A DNA stretch of 64,000 nt from Bin55 sp965116055 (lineage in GTDB: Bacteria > Pseudomonadota > Gammaproteobacteria > Pseudomonadales > Azotimanducaceae). Location: NCBI GenBank assembly GCA_965116055.1, contig OZ220466.1, positions 992,001-1,056,000 on the forward strand. The letters run 5' to 3'. A program made the position numbers and the translations under genes. Under the pieces are notes generated by a model. The model saw only the letters and a program-made list of their open reading frames with translations. It was not told the DNA's origin and did not search any database. This document shows, in pieces, positions 51,730-60,775 of this stretch. Numbering within the stretch: the stretch's first letter is position 1; each line of letters begins with the position of its first letter.

Positions 51730-52367
51730 AACAACCGACGATTTCCGGATCGTCGCCCCATCCAAAATCCGATTGAGAAGAACACGAGGGAGATGACGCT
51801 CCCAGCGATCAGGATAAATATGTTGTTTTGTTTTTCGGCTTCTCGGTATGCACGAGCGAGCAGTTCAAATTCACGTCGCAGCTGTTCGTTCATGATCACA
51901 AGGGCTTCCTGTCGGTACTGACTCTTGAGATCTGGTTGTTTTTGGAGTAACTCTGTTTCAATTTCAGGTTGATCGCGAAGTAATTTGGAAGTTACACTGT
52001 CCTCAAACATCTTACTCGTATATTCAGGATAAGCATGTTGATGTATTTGCTGAAGTAAATAACTGTTACTTACGTCATCTCTTATCTTAAAGCGCTCACG
52101 TAACTCCGTTACAGTAGGGTTATTCTGTTCAATATAACTCCGTACTTCGTCAGGTATCGCCATTATCTTTTGTTGCTTATCATCTTGCTCGCGATTTAAG
52201 TTAGATGAACTAACAGCAGGGATTGGTTCTGCGCTTTGCGGTGACTCAGTTGAAATCCGGGTCTGGTTTCGATCTATGGTATCTTCTTGAGCTTGAACCG
52301 AAGAACAAACCAGTACAAGGGCGATAGCAAGTAAATTAAAGTATTGAGTAAACGTTGACAATCTCAC
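51726..52367 (-). CDS. exported coiled-coil protein with C-terminal membrane anchor
   Basis: A 213-residue protein of unknown family. A signal peptide covers about residues 1-26 (ALVLVCSSVQAQ). The middle is hydrophilic and helical with many Q and E (LLRDQPEIETELLQKQPDL), and a hydrophobic segment near 183-204 (IFILIAGSVISLVFFSIGFW) precedes a basic tail. It would sit in the periplasm anchored in the inner membrane. The GTG start overlaps the yciB stop, and its stop overlaps pdxJ, so all three are coupled. Confidence 0.7.
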   Translation of the reverse strand: MRLSTFTQYFNLLAIALVLVCSSVQAQEDTIDRNQTRISTESPQSAEPIPAVSSSNLNREQDDKQQKIMAIPDEVRSYIEQNNPTVTELRERFKIRDDVSNSYLLQQIHQHAYPEYTSKMFEDSVTSKLLRDQPEIETELLQKQPDLKSQYRQEALVIMNEQLRREFELLARAYREAEKQNNIFILIAGSVISLVFFSIGFWMGRRSGNRRLL

Positions 52368-53017
52368 GATTTGTTTGATGAATTTGCTTCGTGTTTGAGA
52401 CTAGGCTTTTGCTTTGTTATGGCCAAATAGGAAAGTATGAGTGCTATACCCACGCCGAGGACTAGGAAACCGCTGACAGCTCGGTAGCCAACCCATATGT
52501 CGTCAGAAACCTGCCAATCGACCCACGGCACGAGGTTTCCCAAGAATAAATTTAAGATAGCATTGAGGAATAGCGGGATACTTGAAAGTAACGTGATGAC
52601 GCTCCAAGTGCGGTCTGGAAATACAATCATTTTCCCGAGCAGTAACTGTAGGATATTTTTATTGACGAGTACGGAACCTGCGAAAACACAACCGACGATA
52701 AAACCTGAAACAGTTGCACGTATCTTGATAAAGTTTGGATCTTGAAATAAAAGCGTCAGGGTAGCAAATACCAACGCAACCACTGTCAAAATCTTCATCC
52801 AAGTTGGAATGGCCTGACGGATAAGCTTGTAAATAGCAAGCTGAAGGATCAACCCCACCAATAATCCCACGGTGGCGAAAACCAAGTCACGACCCAGGAG
52901 GAAAAACACACCGAAGAAGCCAACGGCAGGTAGTACATCCGCGACGGCCTTTAATTTCTGTTGGATTGTGCTTGAAGCAGAATCGGACGCACGAGCTGGA
53001 TCTTGATGGTCACTCAT
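52364..53017 (-). CDS. yciB: YciB/intracellular septation protein A family
   Basis: A 217-residue inner-membrane protein with about five helices. FATLTLLFQDPNFIKIRATV and the later LLGKMIVFPDRTWSVI follow the YciB/IspA pattern, and NIWVGYRAVSGF-type residues (DDIWVGYRAV) follow. An N-terminal hydrophilic extension of about 25 residues is added compared with the 179 of E. coli. The family affects envelope integrity and septation. It overlaps ygfZ by 8 bases. Confidence 0.82.
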   Translation of the reverse strand: MSDHQDPARASDSASSTIQQKLKAVADVLPAVGFFGVFFLLGRDLVFATVGLLVGLILQLAIYKLIRQAIPTWMKILTVVALVFATLTLLFQDPNFIKIRATVSGFIVGCVFAGSVLVNKNILQLLLGKMIVFPDRTWSVITLLSSIPLFLNAILNLFLGNLVPWVDWQVSDDIWVGYRAVSGFLVLGVGIALILSYLAITKQKPSLKHEANSSNKS

Positions 53018-53738
53018 GTGGCGATGTCCCGACTAATCTCAATTCGCCTTCTACATCGTCCTTAGACGAGATAACCAACGCGTTTTTTTCGTCATGCATC
53101 ACAACGATCGCCTTGTTTCCTGACTGTGTCAAGGCTTGAGTCCCGCATTCAATTTCGAAGTCGCCGAGGACGGCACGTTGGAGTTGCCTCTTTACTTGGC
53201 CTCGGTGTTGAGCTCGCGCGACAACTTCCTGTCCTAAGTAACATCCTTTGGTGAAGCTCACGCAATGAAATGTTGTGAGGTTTAGCATTTGCGGTAGAAA
53301 TAAACCACTTGTCGACGCGGTCACGAGGGGATAGCCAGTATCAATTTGAAAGGCGTTTAGGTCTATGGCGTCCGACTGTCGCTCAGTAATCCCGAAATGC
53401 TGTTCGCCGATCGTGAATTGAGCGTTAGCGAATTGGAGTGACTTTGAAATAAAAGAAGGCGCCGCATTTATGGATAACTTACAACGTGCAAATCTCATAT
53501 ACGGCAACAAGTGTTGGTGAAGAATATCGGCTACGCTGGTATGAATGACAAGCTTGAATTCCCCTCCATCTTCATAAACCCAGCCATTTGTAACCACACG
53601 TCCCTTGATATCCGTCATGGCCATGAGCATGGCTCTGTTAGGCGCTCGCTCGCTGATATCGCAGGTTATGTATCCTTGCAAGAATGTATCGACGTTTTCA
53701 CCGGTTATTACCGCGCAAGCGAGTCCTTGACGGGTCAT
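53010..53738 (-). CDS. ygfZ: folate-binding YgfZ/GcvT-like protein
   Basis: A 242-residue protein of the YgfZ family, needed for repair or synthesis of some iron-sulfur enzymes and for tRNA modification. The hallmark KGCYLGQEVVARAQHRG is present near residue 165. It is much shorter than E. coli YgfZ (326). Divergent sdhE lies 127 bases away; the ygfZ-sdhE neighbourhood is conserved in gammaproteobacteria. Confidence 0.9.
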   Translation of the reverse strand: MTRQGLACAVITGENVDTFLQGYITCDISERAPNRAMLMAMTDIKGRVVTNGWVYEDGGEFKLVIHTSVADILHQHLLPYMRFARCKLSINAAPSFISKSLQFANAQFTIGEQHFGITERQSDAIDLNAFQIDTGYPLVTASTSGLFLPQMLNLTTFHCVSFTKGCYLGQEVVARAQHRGQVKRQLQRAVLGDFEIECGTQALTQSGNKAIVVMHDEKNALVISSKDDVEGELRLVGTSPHE

Positions 53739-53865
53739 GCGGTTAAGTACACGTGGGCGGATGAGATAGGCAAGAATGAGTCAATTGGGGAATTTTAGGT
53801 GGGTGCTGAGGTGCAAAGAAACAGCGAACTGCAAATCTCAGTAAATAGCTCGCATTGTGTGCAAG

Positions 53866-54162
53866 ATGGCGATGTCAGTTGAAAAAAAACAAGCTGTGTG
53901 GCGATCTCGTCGGGGATTGCTTGAGTTAGATCTGTATTTGATGCCGTTTGTCAATGGCTACTACGACCATTTAGACATTGAATCGAAAGCTCGATATCGC
54001 GAAATACTCGAATACGAAGATCCGGAGATACTCACCTGGTTAAAGAATCCAATAGAAGCGCCACCCCAATACAGGTACGTGCTGGCCAGAGTTATCGAAT
54101 TTGCTAGAGCGAAGTCTCCGCGATTGGATGAGATGACATGTGGGTCAGATTGCTTTCCGTAA
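53866..54162 (+). CDS. sdhE: succinate dehydrogenase flavinylation factor SdhE
   Basis: A protein of 98 residues (or 96 if the ATG at 53872 is used) that helps covalent attachment of FAD to SdhA/FrdA. The conserved RRGLLELDLYL replaces the usual RRGMLELD near residue 16, followed by FEDPE-like YEDPEILTWL. It is divergent from ygfZ, as is common in related bacteria. Confidence 0.92.
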   Translation: MAMSVEKKQAVWRSRRGLLELDLYLMPFVNGYYDHLDIESKARYREILEYEDPEILTWLKNPIEAPPQYRYVLARVIEFARAKSPRLDEMTCGSDCFP

Positions 54163-54420
54163 TGAAATGCGAAATTTGCCGTGAACTCGGCATGCTACAA
54201 GAACTACGAGAGAGTAAGATCATTTCGTTGTTAACTCGGATGCGACCTTGAGGTGTTTCAGTAGTTCTACTAAGGTTCTCTCAAAACCTTCCTAACGTAG
54301 CTCAAAATTGATATTCCTCAATCAATAGTATAATAAAATCAATGCGATAGGGATCTGTTGGAAAATTCCTCAGCTGCCTTGATTTAACGAAAGTTTAATT
54401 TCACATATTGTGATTTTTCA
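54163..54420. other. AT-rich gap after sdhE
   Basis: No gene is visible. The region contains short self-complementary bits such as AGTAG-TT-CTACT near 54264 and TCACA-TAT-TGTGA at 54396-54408, without a T-run. It opens the gene-poor stretch that reaches to 55108. Confidence 0.4.
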
Positions 54421-54749
54421 ATGAGTTACATGGAGATAGAGCAAGTGGGTTCTGTACTTTTCCAACGTCTCTTAGATGATCTAAATGTCGTTGTAGCTTG
54501 AGTTTTGAGCGATCCCTACTGACGCTAGTTTTCGCTACAAGGCATGACGAGGTACTGTACTTCATTTCCTATCACGCCGTAGGTCGTCCGTACAGCTACA
54601 GGAAGCCTATGCTCGGCTTCCTAGTGCGAGATGATATTCGGGATTGGTGGGAAAACCACCAGCCGACCCCGAAATTTCCATTTGAGGCGAATTTACTTAA
54701 AAGAACACGCTATCCAAGTAAAGAATCCCGTAAGCAGCACCGTAAGTAA
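54421..54749 (+). pseudogene. possible frameshifted hypothetical gene
   Basis: An ATG at 54421 opens a 26-codon frame (MSYMEIEQVGSVLFQRLLDD) ending in TGA at 54499-54501. A different frame from 54498 continues with 83 protein-like codons (FATRHDEVLYFISYHAVG, RDDIRDWWENHQPTPKFP) to TAA 54747-54749. One indel near 54495 would join them into a protein of about 108 residues. No family recognised. An 8-bp stem (AGGAAGCC/GGCTTCCT, 54600-54622) lies inside. Confidence 0.35.
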
Positions 54750-54843
54750 GAGCTCCAGTCAATAGACATCGGAACAGTGTGCTATCAAGGAACCTCATTA
54801 GTTTCTTTTCAAACTTGCTTTCTGCTACTTCTGATGTCATCAT
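54697..54843 (-). CDS. small membrane protein, too short for usual gene finding
   Basis: A 48-residue minus-strand frame starting with two ATGs (54843, 54840): a charged start (TSEVAESKFEKKLMRFLD) then one hydrophobic helix (CLLTGALTYGAAYGILYL). The same frame is open upstream past an in-frame TAG into a Pro-Glu-rich stretch (PEPEPKPVPTPEPPP, about 54880-54925). It may be the tail of a decayed larger protein or a small gene by itself. Its end overlaps the plus-strand frame. Confidence 0.35.
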   Translation of the reverse strand: MMTSEVAESKFEKKLMRFLDSTLFRCLLTGALTYGAAYGILYLDSVFF

Positions 54844-54884
54844 CGTACCACTTGCCTGTGTTGCACTATTATTCTAGCGTCCTC

Positions 54885-54930
54885 CCGGTGGGGGTTCTGG
54901 TGTTGGTACCGGCTTTGGTTCTGGTTCCGG
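54885..54930. repeat. low-complexity GGTTCTGGT-type repeat
   Basis: Imperfect hexamers of the form GGTTCT/GGTACC/GGTTCC recur on the plus strand. The minus strand reads as PEP-type proline-glutamate repeats, the plus strand as glycine-serine. The minus reading looks more protein-like, but it lacks a start codon. Confidence 0.45.
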
Positions 54931-55108
54931 CTGGCCTACGACCTCTCCTTCTTTCGGGACTGTTGATTCGGGGTTTTTTCATCTTCATCAAAACTATTTA
55001 TCGCTACTGTTGCGGCTGATATATAGCGTAGTTATCGCCTGACTAGGTGGTCGTCGCTTGACCCGAATGGAATCTGAGGTGCAGCGTATCGCTGCATGCG
55101 AACTTCCT

Positions 55109-55423
55109 TCAGCGCGTGCTAATTCGAACCTGCAAACGCGTGACTGTAGCATAGTCAGGTAATTGTTTTAGTTGTGCAAGTACTCGTTTCGAGTCCAGTC
55201 TCAGATAAGTTGCCCACGCCGACGAGTCGACCCAAATCGTTACGGTTTTAGGCGTACAGCTAGTGTAAAGGCAGTGAACGGATAAATCACTTGCGACTAT
55301 GGATTGGACGACTTTTAAGTGCTGTCGATTCGTCTCAAGCTTGTGCATCAACGATCGAAATCCAAGCTGTGCGGAAGCGGGATGATCCGGGTTGAGGGCG
55401 TCTCTAAGCGAGTAGCTCTTCAC
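55109..55423 (-). CDS. DUF721 (DciA-like) protein
   Basis: A 104-residue protein of the DUF721 family; relatives include DciA, the loader of the replicative helicase DnaB in bacteria lacking DnaC. The LTVWVDSSAWATYLRL-type segment (TIWVDSSAWATYLRLDSKRVLAQL) matches the core. Its position divergent from secA is usual in gammaproteobacteria. The start is a GTG at 55423. Whether it acts in replication here is inference. Confidence 0.75.
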   Translation of the reverse strand: MKSYSLRDALNPDHPASAQLGFRSLMHKLETNRQHLKVVQSIVASDLSVHCLYTSCTPKTVTIWVDSSAWATYLRLDSKRVLAQLKQLPDYATVTRLQVRISTR

Positions 55424-55577
55424 GTCGGCTTTAGTTGAGAATTCACGGCATTAAAATCCAAATCCTACTCGTAGCCATTTGCTTTTTCGGCTGAGTGCAC
55501 ATAACCGTATATTGACGCTAATTAAATAAAAGACTGATAATTCCAAGATTGGACCTAACCAGCTCTAGCGCTGATAC

Positions 55578-58337
55578 ATGCTAGATAGTTTTTTTTCGAA
55601 GATTTTTGGCAATCACCATAGTCGTGAACTTAAGCGGATGTCAAAGATTGTCCAACAGATCAATGCGTTGGATGAAGAAGTCGGTCGCCTTTCGGATACC
55701 GATATCAAAACTCGTACCGAAGACCTCAAAAAACGTTTCCAGGTTTCGCCTGCTCTAGATCCACTTTTACCTGAGGCGTTTGCCTTAGCGCGTGAAGCTG
55801 CGGAGCGCGCCATTGACATGCGCCCTTTCGATGTGCAGTTGCTGGGCGGTATCGTGCTTCACGAAGGAAGTATCGCGGAAATGCGCACCGGTGAAGGAAA
55901 AACGTTGGTAGCGATTCTTCCAGCTTACTTGCGTGCGCTCACCGGTAACGGTGTGCATGTCGTCACCGTCAACGACTACCTTGCGCGTCGCGACGCCGAA
56001 TGGATGGGTCCCGCATACGAAGCGCTAGGTTTGACTGTTGGCGTTATTCAATCGGGTCAGGAGCATAGCGAGAAGCAAGCGGCCTATCAAGCGGACATTA
56101 CCTACGGCACGAACCACGAATTCGGGTTTGACTATCTCCGTGACAACATGGCGTATCGGCTTGAAGACAAAGTTCAGCGTGATCTACATTACGCTATCGT
56201 GGATGAAGTCGACTCCATCCTCATTGACGAAGCGCGCACCCCACTGATCATCGCGGGTCCGGCCGACGAATCGATTGATGTCTATACGAAGATCAATCGA
56301 ATTACGCCAAAACTTATTCAACAAGAGAAAGTCGAGACGACGTTACCCGCCGCGCTCGGTGGCGAAGTTCCTGAAGACAAGGGCGATTTTTTTGTCGACG
56401 AACAACATCGGCAAGTGGAGTTAACGGACCGCGGTCATGCAACGGTCGAAGCCGAACTGCAAAAGTTGGGGTTACTTGACGAAGGCGACAGTTTGTATGC
56501 CGCTTCGAATTTATCGTTGCTTCACCATGTTTCGGCGTCGTTAAAAGCGCACTATATCTACAAGAAAGATGTCGATTACATGGTGCGTGACGGGGAAATC
56601 GTAATCATTGACGAACACACAGGTCGGGCGATGGAAGGACGGCGCTGGTCCGAGGGTATTCACCAAGCGGTAGAAGCCAAGGAAAGGTTATCCATCCGTC
56701 AAGAGACGCAAACCATGGCGTCCACGACGTATCAGAATTATTTCCGGTTGTACCCAACCTTAGCGGGTATGACTGGTACGGCGGAAACCGAAGCATTCGA
56801 ATTTCGGCAAACTTACGGGTTAAAAGTCGTCGTTGTACCCACGCATCTTCCAATGATTCGCAAGGATTTCAACGACCTCATCTATCTCACATTGGAGGAA
56901 AAATACGAGGCGATAGTTGAGGATATTCGCGAGTGCCAAACGCGAAAGCAGCCGATCTTGATCGGTACTGCATCAATTGAGTCATCCGAGCTGATTTCCA
57001 AAGAATTAGTCAAGTACAACATTGCTCACAATGTGCTTAATGCAAAGCAGCATGAGCGGGAAGCGGACATTGTTGCGCAGGCAGGAAGCCCAGGGATGGT
57101 GACGATCGCGACGAATATGGCAGGCCGTGGTACCGACATCATGCTCGGTGGCAACTGGCAAGCTGAAATTGATGCGTTAGGCGACGCCGCCACGCCGCAA
57201 ATCGTCGAAAAGATACGCAATAGGTGGCAAGAGCGTCACGAACTTGTCCTAGAGGCCGGTGGGCTTCACATCATTGGAACGGAACGTCACGAGTCTCGTC
57301 GGATTGATAATCAATTGCGCGGCCGCTCCGGGCGCCAAGGGGACCCAGGATCATCACGTTTCTATCTGTCTCTTGAAGACGATCTCTTACGCTTGTTCGC
57401 AACGCCTCGATGGCAGTCGGCTATGAAGTCCCTCGGATTAGAACGCGGCGAAGCTATTGAAGCTAAGATGGTAAACAACTCCATTGAGCGCGCGCAACGC
57501 AAAATCGAAGGACGTAACTTCGATATTCGAAAAAATCTGCTGGAATACGACGATGTCGCCAACGATCAACGCCAGGTGATCTATCAGCAACGCAATGAGC
57601 TGATGTCGTCAGGCGATATCAAGGAGATGATTGAAAATATGCGCGCGACGGTTGTTACTGATCTGATTCAGGATCATCTACCTCTTCAATCAATTCCTGA
57701 GCAATGGGACATTGAGGGGCTGGAGACGAGCATTCGACGTGAGATCGGACTGCAATTACCGATTTCCGCATGGCTTGAAGGCGACAAGGCGATTGAAGAA
57801 TCCGATGTATTACGCGATCGCATTCTGAATGAAATTGAAGTTGCCTATATCACAAAGTGCAATAGCTGGAACGAAGCTGGTTTAGACGTGAACGCGGTCG
57901 AGCACCAAATCATGCTGCAGATTTTGGATGCACGCTGGAAAGAACATTTGCTCGCAATGGACCACCTTCGACAAGGTATTCATCTTCGAGCCTATGCGCA
58001 AAAGCAACCGAAACAGGAATATAAGCGTGAGTCATTCGAATTATTTCAAGATATGTTGTATGACGTGCAGCGAAAGGTCACGAATGCGTTGTGCCGCATG
58101 CAAATCGAAAGCGGTGGGCAGGAACGTGTTCAAGAACGGGAACGGCGGCGGCGCGAGGAAATGGCGCGGCGGCTACGTTACCAACATCAAGCTCAAGCTG
58201 CGAACGGTGAGCGAAGAACTGAGCCTCAGCGTATACAACCTGTTCGTCGCGAAGAACCGAAAGTCGGCCGCAACGAGCCCTGTCCGTGTGGGAGTGGTAA
58301 GAAATTCAAGCATTGTCACGGTAGAGTGACTGACTAG
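55578..58337 (+). CDS. secA: preprotein translocase ATPase SecA
   Basis: A 919-residue motor that drives Sec export. Walker A is MRTGEGKTLVA near residue 103, Walker B DEVDSILIDEARTP near 210, and the helicase motif GRGTDIMLGG lies near 510. The C-terminal zinc-binding SEC-C motif is EPCPCGSGKKFKHCHG. Length compares with 901 in E. coli. No secM gene is recognisable upstream; the DUF721 gene lies divergent there. Confidence 0.97.
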   Translation: MLDSFFSKIFGNHHSRELKRMSKIVQQINALDEEVGRLSDTDIKTRTEDLKKRFQVSPALDPLLPEAFALAREAAERAIDMRPFDVQLLGGIVLHEGSIAEMRTGEGKTLVAILPAYLRALTGNGVHVVTVNDYLARRDAEWMGPAYEALGLTVGVIQSGQEHSEKQAAYQADITYGTNHEFGFDYLRDNMAYRLEDKVQRDLHYAIVDEVDSILIDEARTPLIIAGPADESIDVYTKINRITPKLIQQEKVETTLPAALGGEVPEDKGDFFVDEQHRQVELTDRGHATVEAELQKLGLLDEGDSLYAASNLSLLHHVSASLKAHYIYKKDVDYMVRDGEIVIIDEHTGRAMEGRRWSEGIHQAVEAKERLSIRQETQTMASTTYQNYFRLYPTLAGMTGTAETEAFEFRQTYGLKVVVVPTHLPMIRKDFNDLIYLTLEEKYEAIVEDIRECQTRKQPILIGTASIESSELISKELVKYNIAHNVLNAKQHEREADIVAQAGSPGMVTIATNMAGRGTDIMLGGNWQAEIDALGDAATPQIVEKIRNRWQERHELVLEAGGLHIIGTERHESRRIDNQLRGRSGRQGDPGSSRFYLSLEDDLLRLFATPRWQSAMKSLGLERGEAIEAKMVNNSIERAQRKIEGRNFDIRKNLLEYDDVANDQRQVIYQQRNELMSSGDIKEMIENMRATVVTDLIQDHLPLQSIPEQWDIEGLETSIRREIGLQLPISAWLEGDKAIEESDVLRDRILNEIEVAYITKCNSWNEAGLDVNAVEHQIMLQILDARWKEHLLAMDHLRQGIHLRAYAQKQPKQEYKRESFELFQDMLYDVQRKVTNALCRMQIESGGQERVQERERRRREEMARRLRYQHQAQAANGERRTEPQRIQPVRREEPKVGRNEPCPCGSGKKFKHCHGRVTD

Positions 58338-58390
58338 ATCGTTTAGTATGCTAAAGTCGGCATGCGGATGGGCTGTGCACCGTTCCAGAA

Positions 58391-58437
58391 ACGAGTAGCG
58401 GCCGGAACCCTTCACTTTTTGAACAACCTCTACTCGT
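58391..58437. other. inverted repeat in the secA-argJ gap
   Basis: ACGAGTAG (58391-58398) and CTACTCGT (58430-58437) are exact complements separated by 31 bases. The 283-base gap between secA and argJ has no gene. The repeat may be a transcript-end structure of secA, but no T-run follows. Confidence 0.3.
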
Positions 58438-58620
58438 GAAAATGCCTTGATTAGAGGCTGTCGGGTAATACAGCGCCACTTGCTTTAGGTGCCTTACTAA
58501 AGCTAAGCCATTGAAATATAAGAGTATTGAAATTGAACTTTTGTCAAATCAAAGCGTCTGAGGTTTTTCCGGCAGACTCGCATATAGTTTGTAACTCCCT
58601 TTTTAAGACCTGTATGTTCC

Positions 58621-59835
58621 ATGGCGGTTAATTTGCCGCAAATCGGTTCGCTCGCGCCTGTACCTGGGATTGAACTGGGTGCATCCCAAGCGAACATTCG
58701 ATACGAAGGGCGTCTTGACCTCGCCGTTTTAACATGTATAGATGGCTCTGTGGCTGGCGGCGTATTCACACAAAATAACTACCGAGCTGCGCCTGTTCTA
58801 GTTGCCGAGGCGCACTGCGGCGCGATGCGCGGTCTAGTCGTCAATAGCGGAAACGCTAACGCTGCGACCGGTGATAGCGGCATGGCCGATGCTACTGAAA
58901 TGTGTCGTTTACTCGCCGATCAGATCGGCTGCAACCCAGCGCAAGTTCTACCGTTTTCCACCGGTGTGATTGGCGAACCATTGCCGATGGACCGTATCGC
59001 ACGAGGCATTGATATAGCCTATGCGCGTCGCCAATCTGATGGCTGGAATGCCGTAGCTGAAGCGATCATGACAACCGATACCGCGCCCAAAGGTGTATCG
59101 ACACAACTTGAAATTGATGGGCATTCGGTTGTTGCCACTGGAATCGTAAAGGGATCGGGGATGATTAGACCCGATATGGCAACGATGCTGGCGTTTCTAG
59201 GTACGAATGCCGCATTCACTCCCGCGGTCGCTAAACACTTAGCGTGGGAATTGGCCGAGCGTAGTTTTAATCGACTCACGATTGATGGCGATACCTCTAC
59301 CAATGACTCATTCGTCATCGTGGGAACGGGGCAATCAACGCTCGGTTTAGTGGACGACATCGGTTCAGCTTCGTATGCGAAATTGCGAGATGGATTGCTG
59401 CCGGTGGTAGAGGAACTTGCTATCCGAACCGTGCGAGACGGCGAAGGCGCGACGAAGTTCGTAACGGTGTTAGTTGAAGGCGGACGTACTGAGCGCGAAT
59501 GCTTAAACGTTGCATATACGATTGCACATTCACCCTTAATCAAAACGGCGATATTTGCAGGCGACCCTAATTGGGGTCGATTCTGCATGGCGATTGGTCG
59601 TGCTGGCATTAAGGATCTAGACCCTTATCGCGTTAATCTGAACTTAGATGGGATCCGCGTCGCCACGGACGGCAAAATTGATGCCAGTTACCGCGAAGCT
59701 GAAGCCGCGCAGGTGATGGCTCGCGAGGAATTTACGGTACGGATATCACTAGGTCGCGGTGCGGCATCGGCACGCATTTGGACAAGCGATTTATCGTACG
59801 ACTATGTCAAAATCAATGCTGAATATCGTACCTGA
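58621..59835 (+). CDS. argJ: bifunctional ornithine acetyltransferase / N-acetylglutamate synthase
   Basis: A 404-residue ArgJ that recycles the acetyl group from acetylornithine to glutamate. The self-cleavage site is the threonine in IRPDMATML near residue 190, preceded by GIVKGSGM. ATGNSGNANA-type residues (VVNSGNANAATGDSG) and the C-terminal DLSYDYVKINAEYRT are as expected. With argJ the acetyl cycle replaces ArgE-type deacetylation. It converges with yacG. Confidence 0.95.
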   Translation: MAVNLPQIGSLAPVPGIELGASQANIRYEGRLDLAVLTCIDGSVAGGVFTQNNYRAAPVLVAEAHCGAMRGLVVNSGNANAATGDSGMADATEMCRLLADQIGCNPAQVLPFSTGVIGEPLPMDRIARGIDIAYARRQSDGWNAVAEAIMTTDTAPKGVSTQLEIDGHSVVATGIVKGSGMIRPDMATMLAFLGTNAAFTPAVAKHLAWELAERSFNRLTIDGDTSTNDSFVIVGTGQSTLGLVDDIGSASYAKLRDGLLPVVEELAIRTVRDGEGATKFVTVLVEGGRTERECLNVAYTIAHSPLIKTAIFAGDPNWGRFCMAIGRAGIKDLDPYRVNLNLDGIRVATDGKIDASYREAEAAQVMAREEFTVRISLGRGAASARIWTSDLSYDYVKINAEYRT

Positions 59836-59848
59836 CTGATTCGATTGA

Positions 59849-60046
59849 TTAGTCGTCTTCGCTGGGATCCGAGTGCGTTTCGTCAAAACCCGGTTCGCCC
59901 GGGATGCGATGTTCCTCATCAATCCACTGCCCAAAATCCATGAGTTGACAGCGTCTTGAACAAAATGGGCGCGCGGGATTGTTCGTATCCCAAATGACCG
60001 GCTTGCGACAGCGCGGACAAGGGATCAATCGTTCGTGTTTAGCCAT
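59849..60046 (-). CDS. yacG: DNA gyrase inhibitor YacG
   Basis: A 65-residue zinc protein. The four ligands are C-P-R-C near residue 10 and C-x3-C in PFCSRRCQLMDFGQW. E. coli YacG binds GyrB and blocks DNA binding. The acidic tail (HSDPSEDD) is typical. It ends the pilD-coaE-yacG transcript. Confidence 0.94.
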   Translation of the reverse strand: MAKHERLIPCPRCRKPVIWDTNNPARPFCSRRCQLMDFGQWIDEEHRIPGEPGFDETHSDPSEDD

Positions 60047-60123
60047 TGCGAGTCATTCTTGCTGTTTAGAACAATAGTAAGCGAAGCAGGCGGATACGCA
60101 GCACATGGACGACGAGTACGTAT

Positions 60124-60717
60124 CTAACATGCCATGACTAGATAGCGGTGGTGCAAACGGTCGACTTGCGCTTCCACGATGTCCTTTGAGCCCTGATTGA
60201 CGATCACATCGTCGGCTAGGCGTAATCGATGCTCTCGGTCAGTTTGAGAGGCGACCATTTTTTGGGCAAGTTCTCGCGTCATGCCATCGCGTTGCATAGC
60301 TCGTTGGATTTGGATCTCGACGGGCGTATCAACGACAACGAACCGGTCGTATTGGGTTTGACGGGTATGCAGTAGCGGATTAACGACGATTGCGTAACGC
60401 GAGGATGCGGTTTGTAGGCGGTGCATCGTGTACTGGCCGATCAAGGGGTGTAACAATTGCTCCAACCATTTCTTGTCGTTGGCGTCGTTAAAAATCCTGC
60501 GTCTAAGTTGAGGTCTGTCTAACTCATTGTGTTCGTTCAAGATCTCGCTTCCAAACCGTTGGACGATTGCTTTGTATGCTGCTTCGCCAGGTTCTACCAC
60601 CTCGCGCGAAATATCGTCCTGTTCGATGATTGCAATGCCGTGGCGATGGAAATACGAGGCTGCGAGACTTTTTCCGCTGCCGATGCCGCCTGTAAGTACG
60701 ACGAACCAGCTAGACAT
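60124..60717 (-). CDS. coaE: dephospho-CoA kinase
   Basis: A 197-residue P-loop kinase that completes coenzyme A synthesis. Walker A is LTGGIGSGKSLAA at the N-terminus, followed by ISREVVEPGEAAYKAI and the lid region VEIQIQRAMQRDGMTRELA. Length matches E. coli CoaE (206). It lies 58 bases behind pilD in the usual order. Confidence 0.95.
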   Translation of the reverse strand: MSSWFVVLTGGIGSGKSLAASYFHRHGIAIIEQDDISREVVEPGEAAYKAIVQRFGSEILNEHNELDRPQLRRRIFNDANDKKWLEQLLHPLIGQYTMHRLQTASSRYAIVVNPLLHTRQTQYDRFVVVDTPVEIQIQRAMQRDGMTRELAQKMVASQTDREHRLRLADDVIVNQGSKDIVEAQVDRLHHRYLVMAC

Positions 60718-60775
60718 GTTGGAGAAAGGATCTTTTTATGAAGTAAGTGGCATTTATAGTGCTGAGCAACTGCCT

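Noticed and set aside
54396..54408. TCACA-TAT-TGTGA as a CRP or FNR site
   Set aside because: The half-sites are in the wrong order and spacing for CRP (TGTGA-N6-TCACA), and no promoter or gene depends on it clearly.
54777..55019. 80-codon plus-strand frame, leucine-rich
   Set aside because: The opposite strand reads as a Pro-Glu repeat plus a membrane helix, which looks more protein-like; the plus frame mirrors that low-complexity DNA.
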